A stretch of 64,000 nt of DNA from positions 56,630,125 to 56,694,124 of the forward strand of contig CM045731.1 of the NCBI GenBank assembly GCA_024760905.1, written 5' to 3'. Positions 10,686 through 21,775 of the stretch are shown here, piece after piece. The DNA is from Plotosus lineatus. Lineage: Eukaryota; Chordata; Actinopteri; Siluriformes; Plotosidae. The notes beneath the pieces were generated by a model. It worked only from the letters and a program-made list of their open reading frames with translations, was not told the DNA's origin and ran no database searches. How positions within the stretch are numbered: position 1 is the stretch's first letter; each line of letters begins with the position of its first letter. The translations under genes and the position numbers were made by a program.

Positions 10686-10765
10686 GGCGCCCATCTCTGC
10701 CGTCATTGGGCGAGGGCGGGGTACATCCTAAACAGCTCGCCAGGCCATCAGGGAAGATGCACATC
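10686..10765 (-). repeat. SINE-A-type tail fragment
   Basis: Reversed tail modules (GTGGCGCCCATCTCTGCC; AACAGCTCGCCAGGCCATC) continue outward from the inverted-repeat arm. Bases 10766-10961 hold nothing recognisable. Confidence 0.65.
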
Positions 10766-10974
10766 TTCTTCTTCTTTTCTTTTCGGCTGTTCCCTTTTTC
10801 CAAGGAGTTAGCATTAATTAATTTTTGTATACGACAACCAGCTGTTCTTGATGACTTCATTAATTCAAGTCTGGTGGATTCTCGAACCTGATTGGTTAGA
10901 AAGTGTTGATCAATTTTGCATAATAGCAACTCGAATTTACAGGGTTTCTATAATACTCATTATCCTCAGACTCA

Positions 10975-11317
10975 GGGGGCAGTGGTGGTCTAGTGGATAG
11001 AACGCAGGATCGCTGATCCTAAGGTTGGGGGTTTGAGTCCCCACAAGGTTGTCACTGTCCCCCCAGTGCCGCTAACTGGGTTATCTAAGGCGGGCCATGT
11101 CTCTCACTGTCTATGGTGAGAGGCATGTAAAAGAACCATTGCTGACTTTCATAGAGTAGCTGCAAAGTCATCAGCGTGTTTCTGTCCCTTGCTAAAAGGG
11201 TTGTGACAGGAAGGGCATCAGACGTAAAAAAAAACCTATGCCAAATCAAATGTGCGAATCAGACAATTCGCTGTGGCAACTCCTGAGAAAAAGGGAAGAG
11301 CCGAAAGAAAGAAAGAA
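10975..11317 (+). repeat. SINE-B1 with 13-bp TSD
   Basis: Head GGGGCAGTGGTGGTCTAGTGG variant, B-box GGTTTGAGTCCCC, body ACAGGAAGGGCATCAGACG, tail CGCTGTGGCAACTCCTGAG and AAGAAAG. Flanked by ATCCTCAGACTCA at 10962-10974 and 11318-11330. Confidence 0.9.
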
Positions 11318-11413
11318 ATCCTCAGACTCATGTGCCTGGAGATTTTTTCCACTATATGATCCTTTTATTTTTCCCTTTGGGGATTATCTATAATTAACTG
11401 TGAGAACCCACCC

Positions 11414-11763
11414 TATGGGCAGTGGTGGTCTAGTGGTACAGGGCGCTGGATCGCTGATCCAAAAAGGTTGGGGGTTCGAGTCCCACTCTCCACAAGGTTG
11501 TCACTGTCCCCCCAGTGCGGCTAACTGGGTTATCAAAGGCGGGCCATGTCTCTCACTGTCTATGGTGAGAGGCATGTAAAAGAACCATTGCTGACTTTCA
11601 TAGAGTAGCTACAAAGTCATCAGCGTGTTTCTGTCCCTTGCTAAAAGGGTTGTGACAGGAAGGGCATCCGACGTAAAAACCTCTGCCAAATCAGATGTGC
11701 GAATCAGATGATTCACTGTGGCGACTCCCAAGTAAAAGGGAAAAAGCCGAAAGGAAGACAGAC
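11414..11763 (+). repeat. SINE-B1 with 16-bp TSD
   Basis: Full-length copy. CTGTGAGAACCCRCCC flanks it at 11398-11413 and 11764-11779 with one mismatch. It lies about 100 bp downstream of another B1 in the same orientation. Confidence 0.9.
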
Positions 11764-12010
11764 CTGTGAGAACCCGCCCGCACATTGGTCAGATAAACCA
11801 TTTTGTTCAAATTCATTTGTGTATTCATTCATTCTCTCATCTCTCAACCGCATAATCCTGAAAAGGGTAACGGGGAAGCTAGCGCCCATTTCATTTCTCA
11901 AGGGCAGAGTACTGTACTCCAACTCTACTTGTATATATATATATATATATATCCTGGTATATACTGGTACATACATACCTGGTATATACTAGTACATACT
12001 TGTATGTTAT

Positions 12011-12272
12011 GTATGTCTGTCTTCCTTTCGGCTTTTTCCATTTTACTCGGGAGTCGCCACAGCGAATCCTCTGATTCGCACGTTTGATTTTGGCAGACGT
12101 TTTTATGTCGGATGCCCTTCCTGTCACAACCCTTTTAGCAAGGGACAGAAACACGCTGACGACTTTGCAGCTACTCTTTACGAAAGTCAGCAATGGTTCT
12201 TTTACATGCCTCTCACCATAGACAGTGAGAGACATGGCCCGCCTTTGATAACCCAGTTAGCTGCACTGGGGG
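12011..12272 (-). repeat. SINE-B1, head-truncated, 13-bp TSD
   Basis: Begins with the reversed tail (GTCTTCCTTTCGGCTTTTTC) and ends at GCAGCTGCACTGGGG-type sequence without the tRNA head. ACTTGTATGTTAT at 11998-12010 and 12273-12285 is the target duplication. The flanking DNA has TA and 'CCTGGTATATACTGGTACAT' repeats. Confidence 0.9.
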
Positions 12273-12282
12273 ACTTGTATGT

Positions 12283-12298
12283 TATATATATATATATA

Positions 12299-12341
<43 letters not shown>
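12283..12341. repeat. (AT)n-(CA)n microsatellite
   Basis: AT run followed directly by a CA run. Bases 12342-12544 show nothing recognisable. Confidence 0.9.
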
Positions 12342-12544
12342 GTCTCTACTGTTCTCATCTATCAATGTGAGATCGTAGCATAACAAGGATCTGGGTTGTT
12401 AATCAGACAGTCATGATTTCAAGCCCCAGCACCACCAAGCTGACACTATATGGCCTATCTGCAATATTGGCTTATTCACACTCGATAGAAATAAAAGGAA
12501 CACCTTATTCATTGGGACATTTACAGCAGATACTCCAAATAAAT

Positions 12545-12876
12545 ATTCATTTATTCATTTGCCATAGTGCTTAATCCTATTAGGATCATTGGGAGAGTGG
12601 AGGCTATATCAACTGACACTGGGCAAAGAAGTTGATATACCCTGAACAGCTCATTAGACCACCCCAAGGCAATAAAGACACAATTGCTTATACTCACAAC
12701 TACAAACTCTTTGGAACAGGCAATGTCTTTTGACTGTGGAAGGAAACCACAATACTCTGAGGAAATCTACACTAGCAAACTCCATACAGAAACACCCCGT
12801 TGAGCCCAGGAACCGAGACCAGGAAAGTATTACTGTGAGGTAGATGTGCTAACAACTGCACCACCATGCAGCCATC
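12545..12876 (-). repeat. SINE-A, near full length
   Basis: Reversed tail (TTAATCCTATTAGGATCATT) through reversed head (TGCTAACAACTGCACCACC). Bases 12877-13222 hold no recognisable element. Confidence 0.8.
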
Positions 12877-13240
12877 CATACAAACAGATTTATAAATTAA
12901 AAGAAAAGTTAAACTTGGTGCTTCTTTTACAATAATGTAGGAAATAATGTTAGATAAAGGAACATTACTGCAGGATCAACATCTCTTCTCCCACCCCCAA
13001 ACAGAGCTTCGGAATCGACGTCGTCCTGCTCGTCATGTTTCATCAGAGAGACACCAAACTTCATTTCATAGCTCTGATCCACTCATCCAGAGCTCACATC
13101 AGCTTGTCTTTTTCTACACTGCTGAGAAATCATGCCATAACACGCACATTTTCCTCTGGAAATGCATCTCTAGGTTTTAATACAATGTGGTTCATATTCT
13201 ATAATATATTATTTCATATGTTATTACAGTATATATATAC

Positions 13241-13595
13241 AGGGGCACTGATGGTCTAGTGGATAGGGTGCAGGATCGCTGATCCTGAGGTTGGGGGTTC
13301 GAGTCCCCACAAGGTTGTCATTGTCCCCCCAGTGCAGCTAACAGGGTTATCAAAGGCGGGCCATGTCTCTCACTATCTATGGTGAGAGGCATGTAAAAGA
13401 ACCATTGCTGACTTTCGTAAAGAGTAGGCTGCAAAGCTGTCAGCTTGTTTCTGTTGCTTGCTAAAAGGGCTGTGACAGGAAGGGCATCCAACATAAAAAA
13501 AAAAACTATGCCAAATCAAATGTGCGAATCAGATGATTCGCTGTGGCGACTCCCGAGAAATGGGAAAAAGCTGAAAGAAAAGAAGAATGAAGAAG
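13241..13595 (+). repeat. SINE-B1 with probable TSD
   Basis: Head GGGGCACTGATGGTCTAGTGG, tail GATTCGCTGTGGCGACTCCC and AAAGAAAAGAAGAATGAAG. ATTACAGT starts both flanks (13223, 13596), each followed by an alternating purine-pyrimidine run. The tail closely resembles the RTE-A 3' end. Confidence 0.85.
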
Positions 13596-13600
13596 ATTAC

Positions 13601-13611
13601 AGTGTGTGTGT

Positions 13612-13660
<49 letters not shown>
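13601..13660. repeat. (GT)n-(TA)n microsatellite
   Basis: GT run followed by about 45 bp of TA. Bases 13661-13865 hold nothing recognisable. Confidence 0.9.
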
Positions 13661-13665
<5 letters not shown>

Positions 13666-13865
13666 ATAAATCATATTTTCAAATGAGCCAATGGCCTGTC
13701 AGTTCAACCCCACACCACTAGAGGTCCTCAGTTGTAAGGCACTAAGACGTAAATGACTTCTCAGCTGATCCTTATTGCATATGTGCTTTCATCAGTAACT
13801 ACAGAGCCATTATAGTCCCTGTTTGGTTTCAGATTCTGGTATTAGATCATCTATTCTTTTTAATT

Positions 13866-14168
13866 ATTAAACTGCTCAATCCAAAGGGCTGCAAGAAGGC
13901 TGAAGCCTATCTCAGCCAATGCGTGGAGAAGGCGGGGAAGCCTTACCTGTCCATCGCAAGGATAACATTCATTTATCACACTCGCACTAGGAGCAAATTG
14001 AAACAGCCAATTATCCTAATGAGCATGTCTTTGGAGTATAGGATGCAACTGAACTGTCCAGAGGAAACCCACACAAGCACAGGAAGAACATGCCAACACC
14101 AGATGAAAACCTCTGAAACGAGACAGGGACTTAGGTGGGTATGCTAACCACTACGCCACCATTCGTGC
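13866..14168 (-). repeat. SINE-A
   Basis: Reversed tail (GAAGCCTATCTCAGCCAATG) to reversed head (GCTAACCACTACGCCACC). Confidence 0.8.
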
Positions 14169-14202
14169 TTTTGATCAGATTCCTTTGAATAAGGGAAAAA
14201 TG

Positions 14203-14350
14203 CATTCATTCATTCACTCATTTTCTGAACCGCTTAATCCTTATTAGGGTCACAGGGAGGCCAGCACCCATCCCAGCCATCTCTGGTTGAAGTCAGGGTA
14301 CACCCCGGACAGCTCATCAGGCCATCACAGGACCAACATTCACGCAACGG
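14203..14350 (-). repeat. SINE-A, 3' half
   Basis: Reversed tail with TTCATTCATTCACTCATTTTC and CACCCCGGACAGCTCATCAG. The head half is absent. Confidence 0.75.
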
Positions 14351-14484
14351 CCTGTATAGTTTAGACAAAATACGCTAAACATAGCAGAGCACTAGCTGAC
14401 AGTTAACAAGCTAACATGCTAAATACCTAAAATGCTAACTATAAAGTAAATGAAAACTAGCTATGTTTTGTCTCGTTATTAAAA

Positions 14485-14825
14485 GCAGGCACAGTAGTGT
14501 AGTGGTTGGCAGATCTGCTTCACAGTAAGAAGGTCCAAGGTTCAAGTCCCAGACTCACAAAGGGCATTTCTGTGTTCTATCTGTGCTGGTATGGGTTTCC
14601 TACAGGTACTCGGGTTTCCTCCCACAGTCCAAACACATGCACTTTAGGTTAACTGACTGTTTGCATCTCAGTATGGATGTGTGAATGTTTGTGTGTATTG
14701 CTTCTACAAAGGTATATTGAGCTGTTCATAGTGTACCAGAGCTTCACCCCATGTCATTTGAGAGAGTCTCAAGCTTCCCCACGACCCTGGTGGTATTAAG
14801 CAACTTGACAAATGACTGAGCGAGA
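14485..14825 (+). repeat. SINE-A
   Basis: Head GTAGTGTAGTGGTTGGCAG, B-box GGTTCAAGTCCC, GGTTTCCTCCCACAGTCC, and an eroded tail GTGGTATTAAGCAACTTG. Confidence 0.8.
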
Positions 14826-15661
14826 CTTAATGAATATTCTAGCTAATATCACGATAACTGTTAGTGCTAAGCTAATTAGCTAAAATTAAGAACCAGGAAA
14901 AGAGTTGCTAATAGGTTAACTAGTCTTATAAATGTTCCATCATCATTCAAACCGAATCTCCCAGAACGCTTCAAAGAAAAAGACTCTTAGAGCTTGAACT
15001 TCAAAAGTAGTTCAAATATTCTAGAGGAGTTCTGGGATATATTTAGGTCAACATCAAAAGCTTCGATTGCAGCTCTGACACAGATGGGAGCTGAAAGCAG
15101 CAGGGACAGTGAGAGAAAGATGAACAGCCGGCTTCTCCACATGCCTCAAATGCTCTCCTCGGCAATTCCCGCAACCTTGAACAAAGCTCCGCGCGCCCAG
15201 GTCACATCACCGTCATGCCAGAGGTCTGTTATACCTGAGACAACGAGCTTAAAGCAAACAACAGCGAAGACAGACTGGATCAGGGACTTGATCAAAACTC
15301 AGTGTGTACATTTAAAAGTGATATCAATTCATACAAATATGACTACTAAAATATCAGTACAATAAGAAAGATCATATGAACAAAAATATGGCCTGCAGAT
15401 GGACTAGGGAATCCCACTTGGTTGGCTCTGTGATGGTCTGGCACGCCTTCACCCAGAGTTGGATGAGGTGGGCTACACTCGCTTCACAACCTTTGAATAA
15501 GTGAATGAAAGTAGGGCAGGTGGGTTTGTGTTTCCTTCGGTATCTGAGCGGAATCCTGGGTTGTTTTCCAGACAACAATGGTCACCGTCTGGTTTAAAGG
15601 AACAATAAACTGGATCATCTGGACCAAACCATGTCTGTAAATGGGGGATGGGGAGGGGGAG
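14826..15661. other. No gene recognised; orphan 123-codon ORF
   Basis: An ORF at 14994-15365 (+) is Ser/Thr/Lys-rich, with no recognisable domain and no splice or promoter context. I would not call it a gene without transcript evidence. Confidence 0.35.
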
Positions 15662-15681
15662 GCAAGGAAGATCCAGCCGTT

Positions 15682-16011
15682 CTGCTTTTCCTTGAGGCCT
15701 TTTTCCCTTTTTCAGAGGTCGCCACAGCGAATCATCTGATTTGCATGTTTCATTTGGCATAGGTTTTTACGTCGGATGCCCTTCCTGACACAACTGTTTT
15801 AGCAAGGGGCATAAACATGCTGACGGTTACGCAGTTACTCTTTAAGAAGGTCAGCAATGGTTCTTTTACATGCTTCTCACCATAGACAGTGACAGACATG
15901 ACCAGCCTTTGATAACCAAGTTAGCTGCACTGGGGGACAGTGACAATCTTGTGGAGAGTGGGACCACCACTCCTCGAATCACCAATCTTACCACCAGGCC
16001 AACACTGCCCT
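15682..16011 (-). repeat. SINE-B1 with 20-bp TSD
   Basis: Reversed tail (GAGGCCTTTTTCCC; GGTCGCCACAGCGAATCATC) to reversed head (AGGCCAACACTGCCC). Flanking copies at 15662-15681 and 16012-16031 (GCAAGGAAGATCCAGCCGTT) are identical. Bases 16032-16632 hold nothing recognisable. Confidence 0.95.
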
Positions 16012-16632
16012 GCAAGGAAGATCCAGCCGTTATCTTGTAATGTTATCTTCTTCATGGTTCATAGGACATTATGATAAATTAACATTGAACACTGGAAGGC
16101 TGGAACATCCGTGGAGTATGTTCTCATCCCTGAAAGGATGAATCCCCCTTCACGTTCAATGATCCCAGGATAGAGACGTCAGTTTCACTGGCACCACCCA
16201 CCTGAGGTTAATCTGATTTTTTGTCACTGGAACAGGTGAATGGTCTTGTTTTGCCCCGTCCACATTCGAGGAACATGATATGAAACAAGGATCATCACTG
16301 ACAGAGAGAGAGGATGACCAACATACAAATATTTTTTAAAGTCGTTCATTATGCTAGTTCACACCCTGTCATTCATCACACTTCATAAGGGAACATAAAG
16401 CAGGCGTAGCATTTTTACCCTGGTGCTCTAGCAGCAATTCACACCTTCATGGAACGTTGAGGTCATTTGGGTTCCTTGACGTCGCTGGTGTGAATCATAC
16501 ACCGGATTTAAATGGCAGGAAGATTTCACACCACTTAGTGATGCTGATAAAGCTCTTCTTTTGGGAATAAACCTCACGTCACGCATCTCTACTTATTAGA
16601 GACGACATTTTGACTAAAAGACTTTGTTTACT

Positions 16633-16938
16633 TCATTCATTTGTTGTTCCACTAAATCTTATTAGAGATCCGGGGAGGCTGGAGCCTATCTCAGCCAACT
16701 CTGGGCAAAGGCAGGGGTACATCCTGAACAATTTACCAGTCTATCACTCAATTTGGAACAGCCAATTTCTCTAAAGATCTTTTGATTGATGGAGGAAGCT
16801 GGGGTACCCAGAGGAAACCCACACATGTACAGGGAAAACATGCAAACTCCATACCAAAATGTCCTCGCCGAGCCCAAACCCAAATACAGGACCTTCTTGC
16901 AGTGAGGCAGGGCACTTTCCCACCATACCACCCGACAT
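16633..16938 (-). repeat. SINE-A
   Basis: Reversed tail (GGAGGCTGGAGCCTATCTCA) to reversed head (GACCTTCTTGCAGTGAGGC; CACCATACCACCCG). Confidence 0.8.
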
Positions 16939-18016
16939 TTTCTACTTTCTATTTTTAAATCATGACTTTGTTAAATATAAACAATATAATAATTCTACCT
17001 GCAATATATAAGAGCACCTCTGTTTTGAACATACTGCTTTATAAAATGAGTTTTAGAGAAACTGAATTACTTATTCAAAGCTGATGAAAGAAATCCACTA
17101 CTTCAAACATCTTGACTGAGCTTCTAGCGCCTTCCGTTTGGTAGCAGTATGCAAAAATAAATAATTAAATAACAAAAAAAAGCAGCTATTCTTATAATAA
17201 CCTGCTTAATAATTCATTTCCACATCCAGCCCGACATTTCCTCTCATCATTTATGATTCCACAAATTAAATTATTTCGAGGCTCGGGACTGATTGAAAAG
17301 CCGTACTGATAACTACGTCACTCTCATCCAGGTTTCTGAGATTGGATTGGCATGAACCCATTACCCTCTGACTTCACACCGCCTTGTAAATAACGCACAC
17401 TTTCTATCTTAAAGCAGGGAGTGGCGGCTTAATGCTGGGGTCACATCATTTAGCTTTAAGATAACAAGAAGGGTCAGAGGGGTTGTGTGTGGAGTGGTCA
17501 CAGAGGCTGGACCAAAGAGGGTGGAGGAAGCGAATCTCACAAGGTGAATGCTGCGATCATTAGATCAACACATATTATCTTTGCTGAAGGTTCCCTGTGT
17601 TGTGGTAAACAAGTGAAGAGATTTGGACGTTCAGAGGCTCAATCGGTCACGTGGAAGGTCTCAGAGGGAAGAAAGGCAGGGAAAGAGATGGGTAAACGAG
17701 GACAGGAAATTACCATCTAAAAGAGTCAGCGCTCAGGCAGAAAGCCTGAATGAATGTTCCTCGGAGACAGCAGGAAGTGGAATGAGACAAAGAGACAGGT
17801 CCTGTGGTAATAATGTCAGATGGCTCGGATAAATGACTCGTAGATGCACAGAATCCGAGAAACACAGTGAGATATAAACCAGCTCTGTGTCTGATTTTCA
17901 CTCACAAAACAACATACTGCGTGGTTGGGACACAAATGTGCACATCAAGACATTTTGCACACTTTAACATGGGTGTTCATGCTAGCTAGATACATTTTGG
18001 CTAATTCTTACCATTA
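16939..18016. other. No gene or repeat recognised
   Basis: About 1.1 kb without identifiable transposon sequence, only short ORFs. It may be single-copy host DNA. Confidence 0.4.
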
Positions 18017-18037
18017 TACAGTGGTACATCTACTTAC

Positions 18038-18302
18038 CCCCCCAGTGCAGCTAACTGGGTTATCAAAGGCGGGCCATGTCTCTCACTGTCTATGGTGAGA
18101 GGCATGTAAAAGAACCATTGCTGACTTTCGTAAAGAGTAGCTGCAAAGTCGTCAGCGTGTTTCTGTCCCTTGCTAAAAAGGGTTGTGACAGGAAGGGCAT
18201 CCGACGTAAAAACCTCTGCCAAATCAAATGTGCGAATCACATGATTCGCTGTGGCGACTCCTGAGTAAAAAGGGAAAATGCCGAAAGGAAGACAGACAGA
18301 CC
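18038..18302 (+). repeat. SINE-B1, 5'-truncated, inside Tigger terminus
   Basis: Begins at CCCCCAGTGCAGCTAACTGG (tRNA head missing) and ends AAAGGAAGACAGACAGAC. TCTACTTAC occurs at 18029-18037 and 18303-18311, within the Tigger terminal repeat. 5' truncation plus TSD is typical of LINE-driven insertion. Confidence 0.9.
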
Positions 18303-18776
18303 TCTACTTACGAAATTAATCTGTTCCGAGGGCAAGCTCGCAGGTGGAAAGGTTTGTTAAATAAAACAAAAATTCCCATAGGAACCAATAGAAAACCAAT
18401 GAATCCGTTCCAACCCCCCCCAACTCATATAACCTGACAAAAACATGTATTTTGACGTAATATATTTAAGATAAACATGGAACAATAAACATTTCACAAT
18501 AATAAAACATGTACATTGACATTAATAATACTGCAATTAAGAATAAAAATAACACAAGAATAAACAATAAGCCAATAAACTATACAATAAGTGCGTCTGA
18601 ACTTAAGAATAGCACTTAACATTAACTTCCAACTACTAATTTTTTTCACTTTCTATTTATTTATTTATTTCATTTTTTTGATTTTTAAACTGTTTTATTT
18701 AATTTCACGAATTTTGATCACTTGTCTTCTGCTGCTTGGTTGCACTTCCATTGCCGTTGATCTCTTTCGACTTGAT

Positions 18777-18941
18777 TCACAATCGGAGAAGCCTCTCCAT
18801 CTCATCACTGAGTCCTGATCTTTCCTCAGATAAAATACTCACCCGCTTTGCTGGTTTAACACTCTTCAACATGGCCTTCTGTTTGAGAATTGTATAGATG
18901 GTCGATGCCTTCTTCCCATACGCCTTACAGAGATTGGCCAT
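18777..18941 (-). pseudogene. Tigger/pogo transposase N-terminal fragment (copy 1)
   Basis: The minus-strand reading gives about 54 codons matching most of the fragment at 24180-24443: a 'STIYTILKQKAM' recognition-helix region of the pogo/CENP-B helix-turn-helix, then 'KRVSILSEERSGLSDEMERLLRL' and a stop. In this family that domain binds the terminal repeats and the DDE/D catalytic core follows it. Here the first part of the domain is deleted and no catalytic core is present between it and the terminal repeat. It is a non-functional relic. Confidence 0.7.
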
Positions 18942-19559
18942 GCAGACAAAGAAAAACTTTTGTGCGCATGCACGCTACTAGCCGGCGCAGAAAGGAGAGC
19001 AGAGGAATACAGTAGGCCCTTGACTATTGGCGGTTTGGCACTCTCGCCACCGCATATTTGCGGATTACCGAGTAACTGTCATGTGATTCAAATTCAGCCA
19101 ATGGCTGTTCTTCCTCCTGCTGATTAGTTGCGATGATGTATACGCCCCGTTTTCTCATTCACACACAAGTTGTCAATGTGCATTTTTAGTGTGTTTTAAT
19201 TACCAGTTAAGCTCTATGATGCCACTCAAACGCCGGCTATGTGCCAGAAAAAGGTAATGACATTGGATGTCTCTTCTGAAGAAATAAGACATTCTCCTGA
19301 CAAAACGACAGTTTTCTCTGAAGTGCCTGAAGAGGAATAATCAGCTGAAGTTGTAAAGCACTGTAGTATTAAAGTCTTTTTCAATTATTATTCCAGTACA
19401 GTACCTAAGTTAATGTTTAGAATGGCTGTGTGTGAGATTTTATGTACTGTCGTGTAGCATGTTTATCCTTTTGTTTTTTAATCCAATTTATTACACTTCG
19501 TGGTCTTTTAAGCTCTTTTGTTATTGTCTGTGTTTTGGGGAGACTTTGATTTTGGCAGC

Positions 19560-19903
19560 TGTGTTCTCGAACTCTATTTCCTCCCCGCTCCGGCTGAGCG
19601 ACGTGGCTGAGCTGTTTGGGCTGATTGCAGTAGCATACACCTGAATTCACTCCTCTCAACTACTCCCAATAAACACAAGCAGGCTCACCTCTGCGTCAGA
19701 GGATTAACTCACATCACGTCCCTGCTTCCCTGTGTTCTCTAACTGTTTTCTCCCCACTCTGGCTGAGGAGCATGGCTGAGCTGCTCGGGCTGATTGCAGT
19801 AGCTCACACCTGAGTTCACTCCTCTCATCTACTCTCTATAAACGCAAACCGCACGCTCACCTCTGCACCACAATATTGTCTCACATCACGTCCCTGCTTC
19901 CTT
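19560..19903. repeat. Tandem duplication, 171-bp unit, two copies
   Basis: Units start at TGTGTTCTC (19560 and 19731) and share CGGGCTGATTGCAGTAGC-like, GTTCACTCCTCTCA and CACATCACGTCCCTGCTTCC blocks with moderate divergence. It lies wholly inside the 19010-20526 element. Confidence 0.85.
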
Positions 19904-20178
19904 GTATTTGCTTTGGCTCATGGTTACAGTGTTTAATGTTATTTGTGTTTTTCATCATCATCAGTACTGTATTTAAAGTGTATGCGCCTTGCTTAAGTGC
20001 TTCCCCCTTGAATAGTATGTAAATCGACTGCGTGCCATCTCACACTGCCTCCTGCATTCTGGGTCTGGCTGAAAGTTCATTACGTCATTACGTCACACTT
20101 TTATGTTCTTTATATATATTATATATAATGTAGTGATGATTAAATAAAATCTTTACTCTTTTACTGTGATATTTATTG

Positions 20179-20183
<5 letters not shown>

Positions 20184-20247
<64 letters not shown>
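20184..20247. repeat. (TA)n followed by poly-T
   Basis: About 38 bp of TA followed by about 26 T. Confidence 0.95.
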
Positions 20248-20687
20248 AATCAATAATTATCACAGTACAAAATTAAATGTTTTGACTTAATTACTACATT
20301 TTATGACATTAATACTGTATTAATGAGTAAGACTCTATGGAATGTGTTTAAGAAGTACTATATATTTTAGTGCATGTAATATGATACATAGGGTTTTACT
20401 TCCGGTTGGTCTTTCGCGCATGTAATATGATACATAGAGTTTTACTTCTGGGTACAGAACTCGCGGATTATCTTGATTTGCGGGAGGGGCAGGAACCGAA
20501 ACCCCGCGAATAATGGGGGCCTATTGTATACTCGGGGAACATGCTTTTTTAACATACTGGTGGACGAGCCTGAAGTGTGATTGTGCATCCTTTACACTAG
20601 GTGGCATTGGCACTCTCACAGTGTTTGAAAGCACCGAGCAAACGATATGAAGTACAGTAAACACTATTTATAGTCGAGCGTGGGGCG

Positions 20688-20723
<36 letters not shown>

Positions 20724-20738
20724 TTATTTTTCTTCCTA

Positions 20739-21775
20739 TTGAGGTTTTGCAGTCATGTGACCCCAATACCTTCATGCGCCATCTTGGACGGGAAACGTGA
20801 TCCAGAACACATACACACACACACACTATTCACTAAGCATGGCTTCAATAACAACCGATAATGACAGTGAAAGCAAAATATGCGAGAGTGTCGAAGGCAA
20901 AAGCAATGACACTATAATATTGTCAGACCTTGTCAATCATCTGACAGGTGACCAGAAGGCGAGGTATCTGAGTAAAATAAAGCAACTGGGTATTGACAAT
21001 CCATATCTAATGCCGCAGACAATGTTTAGGAATGTGTTAGAATGCGACCATTCTTCCCTTCCTGCTTTTGCTTACTTGGATCTTTGTACATATCTTGTCC
21101 ATGGCACATCTCCATTTACTGGCAAAGAGTTAAATGCTTACAAATCAATGGAAGCTTACAAGTATTTTGTTGCCGGATTTGTTAGCTGTATGCAACAATG
21201 GGAGCTAGGAACCGGGAAGAGAGATGACCACCTCATAACGGCTAAGGTGTGTGTTCTATCCCCAAATAGAGCTACACAAACAAGCGCTTATGCAATAATA
21301 AATTACAATTATCACTGCTTATATTGGTTGTATAAATTGTGCATATAATAATAATAAATAATGGTTGTAAAAATTATTTATATATAAGCCTTATAATGTA
21401 TATTTACCTGATACAAAGTGTTCGCTGGATATTCTACTGTATTCTGTAGGATTCCAGTCTTTCCTATTTACCACTGCGATCCTCTTGGCTTTTCTCTTCC
21501 GGTCAGATGGAAAATGATAAAATCACAGTGCAGGCTTTACTCCTCCATCTATTTGCACAGCCAACAGCGCAATACGATATAACCATACTCACTGGTCATT
21601 TTGTATCACTCCGGGAAAGTTAGTAACCGACAAACAGCATCCAGTTGGGTAATGTTGAACCACTATTACTTATTTTAAAATGTTTAGCAATGCTGAATGA
21701 GCGAGCGCCGTCCAGATCATGCCATCCAATATGGCATACTAACATAACCCTGTGACGTCACATGCAAAACCTCAA
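20739..21775 (+). mobile_element. ISL2EU-like (inferred) short DNA transposon with a captured/retained exon
   Basis: Ends TTGAGGTTTTGCAGTCATG and, reverse-complemented, TTGAGGTTTTGCATGTGACG form inverted repeats. Similarity continues inward to GCCATCTTGGACGG versus GCCATATTGGATGG. The element sits between TA at 20737-20738 and 21776-21777. The related hAT copy at 24598-24845 reads straight through this point (CCTACAGGGGGCAT), giving an approximate empty site. The 1,037-bp body carries one exon of a YqaJ/SWIM-type protein and no transposase. Assignment to ISL2EU rests on recalled family features (2-bp AT-type target duplication, YqaJ-type accessory protein) and needs a database check. Confidence 0.6.
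20839..21246 (+). pseudogene. First exon of SWIM zinc-finger / YqaJ-nuclease-type transposon protein
   Basis: A 136-codon open frame from ATG 20839 to a clean splice donor (AAG|GTGTGT at 21247). The middle and end read 'LDLCTYLVHGTSPFTGKEL', 'NAYKSMEAYKYFVAGFVS' and 'DDHLITAK'. I recognise this as the N-terminal region that precedes the SWIM zinc finger in large fish and invertebrate proteins that end in a YqaJ/lambda-exonuclease-like nuclease. Those downstream parts (Cys-x-Cys..Cys-x-His finger and nuclease) are absent: the terminal repeat follows about 500 bp later. The frame has no stop or frameshift over its whole length, which suggests recent activity or recent insertion. By itself it cannot encode the nuclease. 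It could alternatively be exon 1 spliced to something downstream, but no acceptor/exon was recognised. Family assignment is from memory of conserved motifs. Confidence 0.6.

Larger units (their letters stand above)
19010..20526. mobile_element. Nested pogo/Tigger-type element, TA-flanked, 1.5 kb
   Basis: Left end CAGTAGGCCCTTGACTATTG and reverse-complemented right end CAATAGGCCCCCATTATTCG are imperfect inverted repeats flanked by TA at 19008-19009 and 20527-20528. The interior includes blocks shared with 2910-3448 and 61291-61640 (ATGTGATTCAAATTCAGCCA; CACAGTACAAAATTAAATG). It also holds a 171-bp tandem duplication (19560-19903) and a (TA)n(T)n tract (20184-20247). No intact transposase was found. 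Confidence 0.75.

Noticed and set aside
11416..11480. tRNA-like A and B boxes (GGTCTAGTGG..GGTTCGAGTCCC)
   Set aside because: SINE-B heads. The same sequence recurs in many copies, with no closing acceptor stem.
14994..15365. 123-codon ORF as a candidate host exon
   Set aside because: Low-information Ser/Thr/Lys-rich sequence without a motif or context.
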